Assembly (NCBI GenBank): GCA_903847975.1
Contig: CAINFC010000022.1
Location: 1 to 64,000 of the forward strand
Direction of reading: 5' to 3'
DNA length: 64,000 nt
DNA from: an uncultured Acidobacteriota bacterium
GTDB taxonomy: Bacteria; Acidobacteriota; UBA6911; CAINFC01
The notes beneath the pieces are model-generated. The model was given only the letters and a program-made list of their open reading frames with translations, did no database searches and was not told where the DNA came from. Positions 33,432 through 42,465 of this stretch are shown piece after piece (position 1 is the first letter of the stretch; the number at the start of each line of letters is the position of its first letter). The translations under genes and the position numbers were made by a program.

Positions 33432-34286
33432 ATGGCAGCTGTGGATCTGAAGCAAATCATCAATAATCTTTCGTCCATCAATTCCTACGGCTTTTCCGGT
33501 ATCCAGAGAACCGGCCTCAGTCAGCAGAGCAACAGGCAGATTCAGGACCGGCTGGCCACCACGAACAGAGCCCAGGACATGGCCGGCTCCTCTTCCGCCT
33601 CGGGCAGCGAGAACGTCAGGACCCGCATCTACGAGGACATGAAAGCCACCAGCCAGGTAATGGTTGCCGCCGGCAGCCTTCAGCAGATCGAAAACCGCCT
33701 GATGAAAATGAAGCAGATGACCGAGGCTGCCGCCAAGTCGAACCTCAGCCCGGAAGCAAGCGAAAGCATGAAGAAGGAGCTGACCGTCCTGCGGAACGAG
33801 ATCGATGAAATCGTGAAAAACAGCAACATGGAAGGCAAGAACCTGATTGCCGGACCGGGTACCGGAACCGAAAAAACCAACCAGGTCGTTCTGAGCAACG
33901 GTCAGACCATATCGGTCGGCTACGGTCAAAATTTCAAAGCCAGCAGCGGAACGAACGACGGCAGAATAATGGGCAAGGATGGCCTGGGCCTGACCGACGA
34001 TGCGCTGCAGGTCGATACCGCCGCCAACGCCAAACAGACCACCGATCGGATCGACCTGGCCCTGGCCACGGTTCGCGGCAGCAAAGAACAGGCTTTTGGA
34101 ATCGGGAATACTCTTTCCCTTGCCACCGGAATGAGCAGCCCCACAAGAGACACGGCCATGATGGATGCCGCAGCGGCAGAGGAAACATTAGGCAAAACCC
34201 GATCGCTGATCCTGCAGGAAACCGGCAAAGCCATGTTGGCTCAGGCGAATATGGTGCCGCAGAGGATGGCAGGTCTGCTGCGATAG
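33432..34286 (+). CDS. flagellin-like protein
   Basis: A 284-residue protein with the flagellin layout: a conserved helical N-terminal domain (QQSNRQIQDRLATTNRAQDM, SLQQIENRLMKMKQMTEAAA, ELTVLRNEIDEIVKNSNMEG), a short variable centre and a C-terminal helix ending ETGKAMLAQANMVPQRMAGL, equivalent to the canonical TAMLAQANQ-x-PQ-x-x-L terminus. It would polymerise as the flagellar filament after export by the flagellar type III system. GAGG precedes the ATG. No other flagellar gene is nearby, so it is an orphan subunit gene. It is short for a flagellin, with a reduced outer domain. Confidence 0.85.
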   Translation: MAAVDLKQIINNLSSINSYGFSGIQRTGLSQQSNRQIQDRLATTNRAQDMAGSSSASGSENVRTRIYEDMKATSQVMVAAGSLQQIENRLMKMKQMTEAAAKSNLSPEASESMKKELTVLRNEIDEIVKNSNMEGKNLIAGPGTGTEKTNQVVLSNGQTISVGYGQNFKASSGTNDGRIMGKDGLGLTDDALQVDTAANAKQTTDRIDLALATVRGSKEQAFGIGNTLSLATGMSSPTRDTAMMDAAAAEETLGKTRSLILQETGKAMLAQANMVPQRMAGLLR

Positions 34287-34370
34287 GAAACCGCCAGGCT
34301 TCTTCCCCCTTCCCGATCTGCCGGGCTTCCTGTGGTTCTGATGTAGAATCAGACGAACCAGGAGGTGTTT

Positions 34371-35237
34371 ATGAGCCGCATGCCGATGACTGTCCGAAGG
34401 GTTGACAGGGTCTTCCCGAGCGTTCCAACGGTCGAAGGAGCCGGCGTTCACCTGAAAAGGGCTTTCGGATACCGCCAGACGCCCCTTTTGGATCCTTTCC
34501 TGATGCTGGACGACTTTCACTCCTCACGCCCTTCCGAATACATGGCGGGTTTCCCCTGGCACCCGCACCGCGGAATAGAAACCATCACCTATGTGTTGGA
34601 AGGCCTGGTGGAACATGGAGACAGCATGGGAAACACGGGGATCATCGGCGCAGGAGACGTGCAGTGGATGACCGCCGGCAGCGGCATCATTCACCAGGAG
34701 ATGCCCAGGAAGAGCCCTACGGGTACCATGTGGGGCTTCCAGTTCTGGGCCAATCTTCCCGCTTCCCACAAAAGGATGGCCCCGCGATACCGCGACGTGC
34801 CGGCTTCCACAATTCCCGAGTTGCAGCTCGGAGGAGGCATCCGGGTCAAGCTGGTAAGCGGCCGCCTCCAGGGAGTGCAGGGGCCGGTGCAGGATATCGT
34901 CATTGATCCGGAGCTTATGGATGTGACCGTACCCGCCGGGACCGTCTTCGAACACACCCTGAAGCCGGGTCACACCGCCTTCGCCTACCTCCTGGACGGC
35001 CGCGGTCAGTTTGGAGAACGCCCCGGCGACAGCTATGGCCCCGAGACCGTGGTTCTGCTGGAAAAGGAAGGGGAAGGAATCCGGGTGTGCGCAGGGGATG
35101 CCGAACTCCGCTTCCTGCTTCTTTCCGGCCGACCGCTGGGCGAGCCGATCGCCTGGCGGGGGCCGATCGTCATGAACACGGAGGCGGAGCTGCAGCAGGC
35201 TTTCGAAGAGTACCGCAACGGCACGTTCCTGCGCTAG
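34371..35237 (+). CDS. pirin-family protein
   Basis: A 288-residue bicupin. The ATG at 34371 has a strong AGGAGGTG upstream; a GTG six bases earlier overlaps that site and is less likely. Metal ligands of the N-terminal cupin are visible: His64 and His66 in WHPHRGIETITY, His108 and Glu110 in GIIHQEM. Pirins bind iron and include quercetin 2,3-dioxygenases and redox-sensing regulators; the specific role is unknown. A perfect palindromic terminator follows, shared with the convergent DUF1080 gene. Confidence 0.92.
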   Translation: MSRMPMTVRRVDRVFPSVPTVEGAGVHLKRAFGYRQTPLLDPFLMLDDFHSSRPSEYMAGFPWHPHRGIETITYVLEGLVEHGDSMGNTGIIGAGDVQWMTAGSGIIHQEMPRKSPTGTMWGFQFWANLPASHKRMAPRYRDVPASTIPELQLGGGIRVKLVSGRLQGVQGPVQDIVIDPELMDVTVPAGTVFEHTLKPGHTAFAYLLDGRGQFGERPGDSYGPETVVLLEKEGEGIRVCAGDAELRFLLLSGRPLGEPIAWRGPIVMNTEAELQQAFEEYRNGTFLR

Positions 35238-35305
35238 CAGGCTTCGGCCGGCGGGATTTCGACGGCCTGCTTCGGGAGCCAAAGGGATGGGAAAGGACCG
35301 CCCCC

Positions 35306-35351
35306 AAACGGAACGGGGCGGGCGAAATGGTTCGCCCGCCCCGTTCCGTTT
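35306..35351. terminator. bidirectional terminator, perfect 21-bp stem
   Basis: Arms 35306-35326 and 35331-35351 are exact reverse complements around an ATGG loop. The stem starts AAACGGAACGGGGCGGG and ends with TTT on either strand. It sits between convergent genes, so it can stop transcription from both sides. Confidence 0.85.
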
Positions 35352-35369
35352 ATGCGACGCGTTTCGTGA

Positions 35370-36050
35370 CTATTTCAGGACCTTGATCTTCATGTTGCGG
35401 AACCATATGGGCGACTGTTCCTTGCCGTGCAGGCCCTGGAAGCCGATGGGGCCCTGGCGCGGGAAGTCCTTCAGGGCCATCTTGAACTTGTTCTTCGTGC
35501 CGTCGGGATTCTTGCCGGCTTCCTTCCAGTTGTTCAGGTCGGCGTTGATCACCAGCTCACCGTTGAAAACCAGGTACACCATGTCTCCCTGGCAGGTGAT
35601 GGTGAAGCGGTTCCATTCCCCGGCTGGCTTGGCCATGCTTTTGCCGGGAGGCATGCAGTCGTAAATCGCTCCGACCATGCCGTACCTGGAGCCGTCCGTC
35701 GATTCATGCAGCTGGATTTCCAGCCCCGACAGGATTTCCTTGGTGCTCCTGGGCCGCAGGAAAACGCCGCTGTTGGCACCTTTGCCCACCTTGAACTCGA
35801 AATCCAGAATGAAGTTGCCGTAGGAATCCTTGGTCCAGATTTCGCTGTGATCCTTGGCCACCAGAACCCCGTTTTCCATCACCCAGGAATTCGGGCCCAC
35901 GATGGCATTGGATAAATCCTTGGTGAAAAGATCCTTCCAGCCTTTGGTTTTGGGATGGCCCTTGGGAGCGCTGTCCTTCGCCCAGGCGCAGCTGCAGGCC
36001 AGCAGGATGACAGCGATCAGGATCGCGGTTTTCTTGAGAAACGAACTCAT
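35370..36050 (-). CDS. DUF1080 / 3-keto-disaccharide hydrolase-type exported protein
   Basis: A 226-residue protein; ATG at 36050 follows AAGGAGG. The N-terminus LKKTAILIAVILLACSCAWA is a signal peptide, with LLAC possibly acting as a lipobox. The mature part is a single LamG/GH16-like jelly roll of the DUF1080 family (GWKDLFTKD, SYGNFILDFEFKVGKGANSG, GLEIQLHES, GPIGFQGLHG, WFRNMKIKVL). Some members hydrolyse 3-keto-glucosides; many are uncharacterised carbohydrate binders. The gene diverges from the aminotransferase with 160 bases between. Confidence 0.88.
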   Translation of the reverse strand: MSSFLKKTAILIAVILLACSCAWAKDSAPKGHPKTKGWKDLFTKDLSNAIVGPNSWVMENGVLVAKDHSEIWTKDSYGNFILDFEFKVGKGANSGVFLRPRSTKEILSGLEIQLHESTDGSRYGMVGAIYDCMPPGKSMAKPAGEWNRFTITCQGDMVYLVFNGELVINADLNNWKEAGKNPDGTKNKFKMALKDFPRQGPIGFQGLHGKEQSPIWFRNMKIKVLK

Positions 36051-36212
36051 GGATCTAACCTCCTTGAAAATACTTACATTGCTTTTGTTGAAAGAAAAGA
36101 ATGGCACGACAATTCTAGAAAGGGAGGTTGCTCTTGTCAAGCGGTCCTCGCGTGTAACTTGACCGCAAGAGGCCTTCCCTTCTACAATCATTCTTTAAAA
36201 GAACGGATATTT

Positions 36213-37430
36213 ATGCGTATTTTCCCGAAATCGTCCAAGCTGGACAACGTGCTCTACGACATTCGCGGACCGGTGCTCGAAGAAGCCCAGAGGCTGGAGG
36301 CCGACGGCTGCCAGATCCTGAAGCTGAATATCGGCAATCCGGCTCCCTTCGGGCTGTTCGCCCCGGATGAAGTCATCCAGGACATGATCCGCAACCTGCC
36401 GCAGAGCGAAGGGTACTCGGATTCCCGGGGGCTCTTTTCCGCGCGCAAGGCGATCATGCAGTATTGCCAGCAGAAGAACATCGCCGGGGTCGGGGTCGAC
36501 GATATCTACACCGGTAACGGAGTAAGCGAATGCATCGTCATGGCCACCCAGGCGCTTTGCGATGACGGCGATGAAGTACTGATTCCCGCGCCCGACTACC
36601 CTCTCTGGACGGCTGCCGTCAACCTGGCCGGAGGCAAGCCGGTTCACTACATCTGCGATGAAGCCTCCGAGTGGCAGCCGGATGTGGAAGATATCCGCCG
36701 GAAAATAACCCCGCACACCAAGGCGATTGTGGTCATCAACCCCAACAATCCCACCGGCGCCCTGTATGGACAAGCTGTGCTGGAACAGATCGTCCGTATC
36801 GCCCGCGAGCACGAACTGATCCTTTTTGCCGATGAGATCTACGACAAGATCACCTACGACGGCGGCGAGCACATCTCCCTCGCCAGTTTGACGGATGAGG
36901 TTTTCTGCGTCACGATGAACGGACTCTCTAAGGCGTATCGGGTGGCCGGCTTTCGCGCCGGCTGGATGGTGCTTTCCGGAAAAAAATCGGCGGCCAAGGG
37001 GTATATCGAGGGAATTCAAATGCTGGCCTCCATGCGACTGTGCAGCAATGTTCCTGCTCAGTCGATCATTCAAACCGCGCTCGGCGGGCGCCAGAGCATT
37101 TACGACATGACCTGCCCCGGGGGACGGCTTTACGAGCGCCGCAAGGTATGCCTGGACCTGATCCGTAAAATTCCCGGCGTCAGTTGCGTGGAGCCCAGGG
37201 CGGCCTTTTATCTCTTCCCGAAGCTGGATCCGAAAATGTACCCGGTGCGCGACGACCAGCAACTGGTCTTTGACCTCCTGACCGAAGAGCATGTTCTGGT
37301 GGTGCAGGGTACCGGCTTTAACTGGCCCAGCCCGGACCACTTCCGCATCGTGTTTCTGCCCAGCGTGGAGCAGTTGACCGATGCGGTGACCCGGCTCGGT
37401 CGGTTCCTGTCCGGCTATCGTCCGAAGTAA
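36213..37430 (+). CDS. alaA: alanine-type aminotransferase (PLP, class I/II)
   Basis: A 405-residue fold-type I aminotransferase, closely resembling AlaA/YfbQ glutamate-pyruvate transaminases: MRIFPKSSKLDNVLYDIRGP at the start, LKLNIGNPAPFGL, GNGVSECI, INPNNPTGALY, ADEIYDKITYDG and the PLP lysine at 240 in NGLSKAYRVAGFRAGW. It transfers the amino group between alanine and 2-oxoglutarate in the cytoplasm. The ATG at 36213 matches the family start; a longer open frame upstream is not homologous. Symbol by motif recall. Confidence 0.85.
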   Translation: MRIFPKSSKLDNVLYDIRGPVLEEAQRLEADGCQILKLNIGNPAPFGLFAPDEVIQDMIRNLPQSEGYSDSRGLFSARKAIMQYCQQKNIAGVGVDDIYTGNGVSECIVMATQALCDDGDEVLIPAPDYPLWTAAVNLAGGKPVHYICDEASEWQPDVEDIRRKITPHTKAIVVINPNNPTGALYGQAVLEQIVRIAREHELILFADEIYDKITYDGGEHISLASLTDEVFCVTMNGLSKAYRVAGFRAGWMVLSGKKSAAKGYIEGIQMLASMRLCSNVPAQSIIQTALGGRQSIYDMTCPGGRLYERRKVCLDLIRKIPGVSCVEPRAAFYLFPKLDPKMYPVRDDQQLVFDLLTEEHVLVVQGTGFNWPSPDHFRIVFLPSVEQLTDAVTRLGRFLSGYRPK

Positions 37431-37477
37431 TCCTCCCGCCAGACGCAATCAGGGCATTGCGGATGGCTTCTTTCTGG

Positions 37478-37575
37478 CTTTTTGATCTTCCCGTCTTCCT
37501 GTGAAAAGACGGGGCTTACAGGAAGACAAGGAAGAGCGGGAAGAAAAGCGGAAGGGCCTGTCGCCGGCAGACGCC
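37478..37575 (+). repeat. dispersed hairpin repeat, copy C
   Basis: The best-formed copy: GTCTTCCTGT (37493-37502) pairs with ACAGGAAGAC (37518-37527) around 15 bases, and outside this a further CTTCC/GGAAG pairing extends the stem. Then the purine tract GAGCGGGAAGAAAAGCGGAA and GGGCCTGTCGCC. Confidence 0.82.
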
Positions 37576-37825
37576 GATTTTTTCACGACGCCACCCATAG
37601 ATTCCGGGAGAGCAAAAAGTGGCGGATGGGTCCGGTTCTGACGTCCCTGACGGGACTTTGCTTCGGAATAACAGTCCTGTGCCGGGTTTCGTCGGCACAA
37701 ACCCAAGTCCCATCGGTACGGCAGACCATAACAATACATACTTTTTTATACCTTCACCCATAGAGGACGAGAGATTCGCACTATACCGTCAAAGGCGCAG
37801 CGCCGTGACGCCGCACCAATCCTTC

Positions 37826-37855
37826 TTGACAGCCGCCGCGGTTCCCGCATAGAAT
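37826..37855 (+). promoter_or_regulatory. sigma70-type promoter of efflux operon
   Basis: TTGACA (37826-37831), 18-bp spacer, TAGAAT (37850-37855); 56 bases before the start codon of the RND pump. Confidence 0.65.
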
Positions 37856-37911
37856 AGCGCGACTGGATTTGTGATCATCGCGGGGCCGGATCCAGGAAAG
37901 AGATTTATACT

Positions 37912-40900
37912 ATGTGGATTGTTTGGCTTGCACTCAGGCGCCCCTACACCTTTGTCGTCATGGCCTTTCTGATCGTCATCCTGGGCGGAGTGGCGATCGT
38001 CACCACGCCGGTGGACATTTTTCCGATCATCGATATCCCCGTGGTCAGCGTGGTCTGGCAGTACAGCGGCATCTCCCCGGAAGACATGGAGCGGCGCATT
38101 GTCACCGTCACGGAGCGCTCCTACACCAGCTCGGTGATCGACATCGAACACATGGAATCGCAGTCGATCAACGGGCTGAGCCTGATCCGCCTTTTCTTTC
38201 AGCCGGAGGCCAAAGTGGAGCTGGCCGTCGCCCAGCTCATTTCCAACTCCTCCAGCCTGACACGCATCCTGCCGCCCGGAATTTTCCCGCCCTTCATCGT
38301 CAAGTACAACGCCTCCAGCGTGCCGATCATCCAGCTGGCCCTGGACAGCGAAACCCTCACGGAAGCCCAGCTTTTCGACTACGGGATGAACTTCATCCGC
38401 ACCCAGCTGGCCATGGTGCAGGGCGCTTCCGTTCCTTCTCCTTTCGGCGGAAAATACCGGGCCATCATGGTGGACCTCAACCCGGAGCAGCTCTATGCCA
38501 AAGGGTTGTCCGCCACGGACGTTTCCAATGCCCTCAGCCAGCAGAACCTGATTCTGCCGGCGGGAACCGCCAAGGTGGCAGAGCGCGAATATTTCGTGCG
38601 CCTTAACAGCAGCCCGGAAGTGGTCGATGAGCTGAACGATCTGCCTATCAAGCAGGTCAACGGGTCCATCGTCTACATGCGGGACGTGGCCCAGGTGCGC
38701 GACGGCTACAACGTGCAGAGCAGCATCGTTCGCCAGAACGGACGCCGCTCCGCTCTGATCACCATCATGAAGACCGGCTCCACCTCCACCCTGACCATTG
38801 TGGACCGGGTGCGGGACACACTGAAGCGGATCAAGACCACCCTGCCGCCGGAGCTGAACATCACCGAGCTTTTCGACCAGTCTCTGTTCGTGCGTGCCGC
38901 CATCCGGGGCGTCGTGGAGGAAGCGGTGCTGGCTGCCTTTCTGACCGGCCTGATGATCCTGCTGTTCCTGGGAAGCTGGCGATCCACGGTGATCGTCTGC
39001 GTTTCCATTCCGCTGTCTATCCTGACTTCACTGTTTCTGCTTAAATTTTTCGGTCAGACCATCAATGTCATGACTCTGGGCGGCCTGGCGCTGGCCGTCG
39101 GTATCCTGGTGGACGACGCCACGGTAACCACGGAAAACATACACCGCAACATCGGAATGAAAAAGTCGCTGATCCAGGCCATCCTGGACGGCTCGGAGCA
39201 AATTCTAGTTCCCGCACTGGTGTCCACCCTCTCCATCTGCATCGTATTCGTTCCGGTGGTGTTCCTCTCCGGCGCGGCCAAATACCTGTTCACTCCGCTG
39301 GCCCTGGCGGTGGTTTTCGCCATGTGCACTTCCTACCTGCTCTCCCGCAGCCTGGTGCCGACCATGGCCCACTTCCTGCTCCCGTCGGAAGTGGAGCTCT
39401 ACCGTCAGGGAGAAAGCGAACAGGGTTATACCGGGGGATTTTTCTGGAAGATTCACCATCTCTTCAACTCCGGCTTTCTGTGGATGCGCGAGCACTACCA
39501 GCGGGCCCTGGACTGGTGCCTGCACCACCGCGCCACCGCCACGGCTTTTTTCCTGCTTTTCTTCGCCTTCTCCTCCACCCTGCTGTTCCTGGTGGGCCAG
39601 GACTTCTTCCCCACGGTGGACTCCGGGCAGATGCGCCTCCACGTGCGGGCCCCTTCCGGAACGCGGATCGAGGAAACCGAGCAGCTGTTGCGCCGGGTGG
39701 AGGAGTGCATCCGAACCATCATCCCCCGCGAGGAGCTGCGCACCATCCTGGACAACATCGGGGTCGGGATGGGGCCTAACGTAGCCTACAGCGACAACGC
39801 CAGCATCGGCGTCGGCGACGCGGAAGTGATGATCTCCCTGCAGCCGGAGCGCAAAGTGCCCACCGCCGAATATGTCCGCCGGCTGCGCCGCGAGCTGAAT
39901 TCCCGGTTTCCCCAGGCCACCTTCTACTTCCAGCCGGCTAACATCACCAACCAGATCCTCAATTTCGGCCTGCCGGCCCCGGTGGACGTGCAGGTGGTAG
40001 GCCGGGACAAACAGGCCGCCTACCAGGTGGCCAGGAAGCTGGAACGCCGGATTGCCGACATTCCCGGAGCCGAGGACGTCCGCCTGCACCAGGTGATGGA
40101 CTACCCGGAGCTGCGGGTTAATGTGGACCGGCTAAAGGCGGCGCAGTTCGGCCTTACCCAGAGGGACGTGGCCAACAGCATGCTCATTTCGCTGAGCTCC
40201 AGCGGTCAGGTGTCCCCCAATTTCTGGCTCAATCCCGTCAACGGAGTGCAGTACGCCGTTTCGGTGCAGACACCCCAGTACCGCATCGACTCCTTCGACA
40301 GCCTGGCCCGCACCCCGGTGACCAATCCCACGGTGCGCAGCCCCCAGCTGCTCAGCAACCTGGCTACCTTCGAACGGAACAGCTCCATGGCGGTGGTCAA
40401 CCACTACAACGTGCAGCCGGTATTCGATATCTTCGCCAACGTGGAAGGACGCGACCTGGGCTCGGTCGGCGACGATGTGTATCGCATCATCCGGGAGGAG
40501 GAGCCCAAGCTGCCGCGCGGAGTCTTTCTGGACGTGCGGGGCCAGATGCAGACCATGTCCTCCTCCTTCACCCGCCTGTCCCTGGGGCTGATCTTCGCCG
40601 TCGTCCTGGTATACCTGCTGATGGTGGTCAACTTTCAGTCCTGGCTCGATCCCTTCATTATTATGACCGCTCTGCCCGGCGCCCTTTGCGGCATCCTCTG
40701 GATTCTCTTTGTCACCCAGACCACGTTGAGCGTGCCGGCCCTGATGGGGTCCATCATGACCATCGGCGTGGCCACCGCCAACAGCATCCTGCTGGTGACT
40801 TTCGCCAACAGCCAGCGCAGCGGCTCCTGCAGCGCCACGGAAGCCGCCCTTGCCGCGGGTATCACCCGCATCCGCCCGGTGCTGATGACCGCCCTGGCGA

Positions 40901-41112
40901 TGATCATCGGCATGCTGCCCATGGCCCTGGGCATGGGGGAGGGCGGCGAGCAGAACGCTCCCCTGGCCCGCGCGGTGATCGGCGGATTGCTGCTGGCCAC
41001 AGCCACCACGCTGTTTTTCGTGCCGGTCATCTATAGCTATTTTCGAAAAAATCCTCCCAAAAATCACGCGGCGGAACTTCAGAAAGAGGCATCTTTGCCC
41101 CAATCCCGTTGA
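37912..41112 (+). CDS. RND-family efflux pump, inner-membrane subunit
   Basis: A 1066-residue resistance-nodulation-division permease of HAE/AcrB type. It begins at the first membrane helix (RRPYTFVVMAFLIVILGG) and has the two large periplasmic loops and twelve helices. The helix-4 proton relay is ILVDDATVTTENI, with paired aspartates. Near the end, MTIGVATANSILLVTF and VLMTALAMIIGMLPMALGMG are typical. It works with the next two genes as a proton-driven tripartite pump exporting drugs or metabolites. First gene of a three-gene operon, with a good promoter upstream. Confidence 0.93.
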   Translation: MWIVWLALRRPYTFVVMAFLIVILGGVAIVTTPVDIFPIIDIPVVSVVWQYSGISPEDMERRIVTVTERSYTSSVIDIEHMESQSINGLSLIRLFFQPEAKVELAVAQLISNSSSLTRILPPGIFPPFIVKYNASSVPIIQLALDSETLTEAQLFDYGMNFIRTQLAMVQGASVPSPFGGKYRAIMVDLNPEQLYAKGLSATDVSNALSQQNLILPAGTAKVAEREYFVRLNSSPEVVDELNDLPIKQVNGSIVYMRDVAQVRDGYNVQSSIVRQNGRRSALITIMKTGSTSTLTIVDRVRDTLKRIKTTLPPELNITELFDQSLFVRAAIRGVVEEAVLAAFLTGLMILLFLGSWRSTVIVCVSIPLSILTSLFLLKFFGQTINVMTLGGLALAVGILVDDATVTTENIHRNIGMKKSLIQAILDGSEQILVPALVSTLSICIVFVPVVFLSGAAKYLFTPLALAVVFAMCTSYLLSRSLVPTMAHFLLPSEVELYRQGESEQGYTGGFFWKIHHLFNSGFLWMREHYQRALDWCLHHRATATAFFLLFFAFSSTLLFLVGQDFFPTVDSGQMRLHVRAPSGTRIEETEQLLRRVEECIRTIIPREELRTILDNIGVGMGPNVAYSDNASIGVGDAEVMISLQPERKVPTAEYVRRLRRELNSRFPQATFYFQPANITNQILNFGLPAPVDVQVVGRDKQAAYQVARKLERRIADIPGAEDVRLHQVMDYPELRVNVDRLKAAQFGLTQRDVANSMLISLSSSGQVSPNFWLNPVNGVQYAVSVQTPQYRIDSFDSLARTPVTNPTVRSPQLLSNLATFERNSSMAVVNHYNVQPVFDIFANVEGRDLGSVGDDVYRIIREEEPKLPRGVFLDVRGQMQTMSSSFTRLSLGLIFAVVLVYLLMVVNFQSWLDPFIIMTALPGALCGILWILFVTQTTLSVPALMGSIMTIGVATANSILLVTFANSQRSGSCSATEAALAAGITRIRPVLMTALAMIIGMLPMALGMGEGGEQNAPLARAVIGGLLLATATTLFFVPVIYSYFRKNPPKNHAAELQKEASLPQSR

Positions 41113-41127
41113 GGCCCTTCCGGCCGG

Positions 41128-42450
41128 ATGGAATCTTCGATGCATGACGAACACCCCGATCCACACAAAACGCAAATGAATCCGGGCGGCCAAAAGGAGC
41201 GGCGTTTTTCGCGCGTCAAGCCGGTGGTGGTCGCTCTGCTGGTGATCGCCGTGTTCACCGCTCTCTGGGTGGTGGCCACCGGCCCCCGGCAGCAAAGAGA
41301 ACAGGCAACCCAGGAGGCGCGCCGCGAAGCCCAGGTCGCCCCGGCCGTGCTGGTCACCAAGGCCGCCCTGCTGCCTCCCCGCGGGGACCTGCAGCTGCCC
41401 GGCACCATTCAGGCGATCCAGGACACGGCCATCTACGCCCGGGCAGAGGGCTACCTGCGCAAGCGCTTCGTCGATATCGGCGATGCGGTCAAGGAAGGTC
41501 AGGTGCTGGCCCAGGTGGAAACGCCGGAGCTGGACCGCCAGATCCAGCAGGCCCAGGCGCTGCTCTCCCGTTCGGAGGCCGCCCTGGCGCAGGCCAAAGC
41601 GGCCCTGGAGCAGTCCACCACGCAGCTGAAGCTCTCCGAGGTGACCGCCCAGCGCTGGAACACTCTTTTCTCGCGGCGCGTGGTCTCCCGCCAGGAGGCC
41701 GACGAAAAGCAGGCCGCCTATGACGCCCGGCGGGCGGACAACCAGGCCGCCCAGGCCAACCTGGCGGCTGCCGACAATGCGGTACGCGCCAGCCAGGCCG
41801 AGCTGCAGCGCCTCATGGAGCTGAAGGCCTTCCAGGAAATCCGCGCTCCCTTTTCGGGCATCATCACCTCCCGGAACATCGATCCCGGGGCGCTGATCCG
41901 CATCGGGGCCAGCGAAGGGCGCGAGCTGTTCCACCTGGCGCAGATCGAAACCGTGCGCATCATGATCAACGTCCCCCAGACCAACGTTCCGGCCATCCGC
42001 ATCGGGGGGACCGCCCGGATCACGGTGCAGGAGCGGCCCGGCACCCAGTTTTCCGGAAAGATCGTACGCACCGCCAGCGCCCTGGATATCGCCACCCGCA
42101 CCCTGCTGACCGAACTGCACGTTTCCAATCCGGATCGCATGCTGCTGCCCGGGATGTACGCCCAGGTCCGGCTGGGAGAGGCCCGCAGCGGGCCGGTGGT
42201 CATCGTTTCGGGCGACACGCTCATGATCCGCTCCGACGGGCCGCAGGTGGCCCTGGTCGGAGAGGGCGGGAAAATCCATTTCCAGAAAGTGACCCTGGGG
42301 CGCGACTACGGCATGCAGACGGAAATCATGACCGGCCTGGCAGGAGGGGAAACCCTGGTGATCAATCCCAGCGATGAAATTCAGGAAGGGGTTGTCGTCC
42401 GACCACGGCCCGCCCGGGAGGGCGCGGCCGATTCCCAAAAGAAAAAGTAG
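41128..42450 (+). CDS. efflux periplasmic adaptor (membrane fusion protein)
   Basis: A 440-residue HlyD/AcrA-family adaptor beginning 15 bases after the pump gene. One N-terminal membrane anchor (VVVALLVIAVFTALWVVATG), a lipoyl half-motif (YARAEGYLRKRFVDIGDAVK), an alpha-helical hairpin of heptads (LSRSEAALAQAKAALEQSTT), and the second lipoyl/beta-barrel part (EIRAPFSGIITSRNIDPGAL). It bridges the RND pump to the outer-membrane channel. The ATG at 41128 or one at 41140 could be the start; neither has a strong ribosome binding site, consistent with coupling. Confidence 0.92.
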   Translation: MESSMHDEHPDPHKTQMNPGGQKERRFSRVKPVVVALLVIAVFTALWVVATGPRQQREQATQEARREAQVAPAVLVTKAALLPPRGDLQLPGTIQAIQDTAIYARAEGYLRKRFVDIGDAVKEGQVLAQVETPELDRQIQQAQALLSRSEAALAQAKAALEQSTTQLKLSEVTAQRWNTLFSRRVVSRQEADEKQAAYDARRADNQAAQANLAAADNAVRASQAELQRLMELKAFQEIRAPFSGIITSRNIDPGALIRIGASEGRELFHLAQIETVRIMINVPQTNVPAIRIGGTARITVQERPGTQFSGKIVRTASALDIATRTLLTELHVSNPDRMLLPGMYAQVRLGEARSGPVVIVSGDTLMIRSDGPQVALVGEGGKIHFQKVTLGRDYGMQTEIMTGLAGGETLVINPSDEIQEGVVVRPRPAREGAADSQKKK

Positions 42451-42465
42451 AGACGGGGAGGACCT

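Larger units (their letters stand above)
37431..37911. other. intergenic region before efflux operon
   Basis: About 480 bases holding repeat copy C (37478-37575) and the efflux promoter at 37826. A 45-codon frame starting MGPVLTSLTGLCFGITVLCR near 37626 has a signal-peptide look but no ribosome binding site; I do not call it. Confidence 0.5.

Noticed and set aside
40132-42438. 768-codon minus-strand open frame opposite the RND and adaptor genes
   Set aside because: Complement of two strongly recognisable efflux proteins; no family resemblance.
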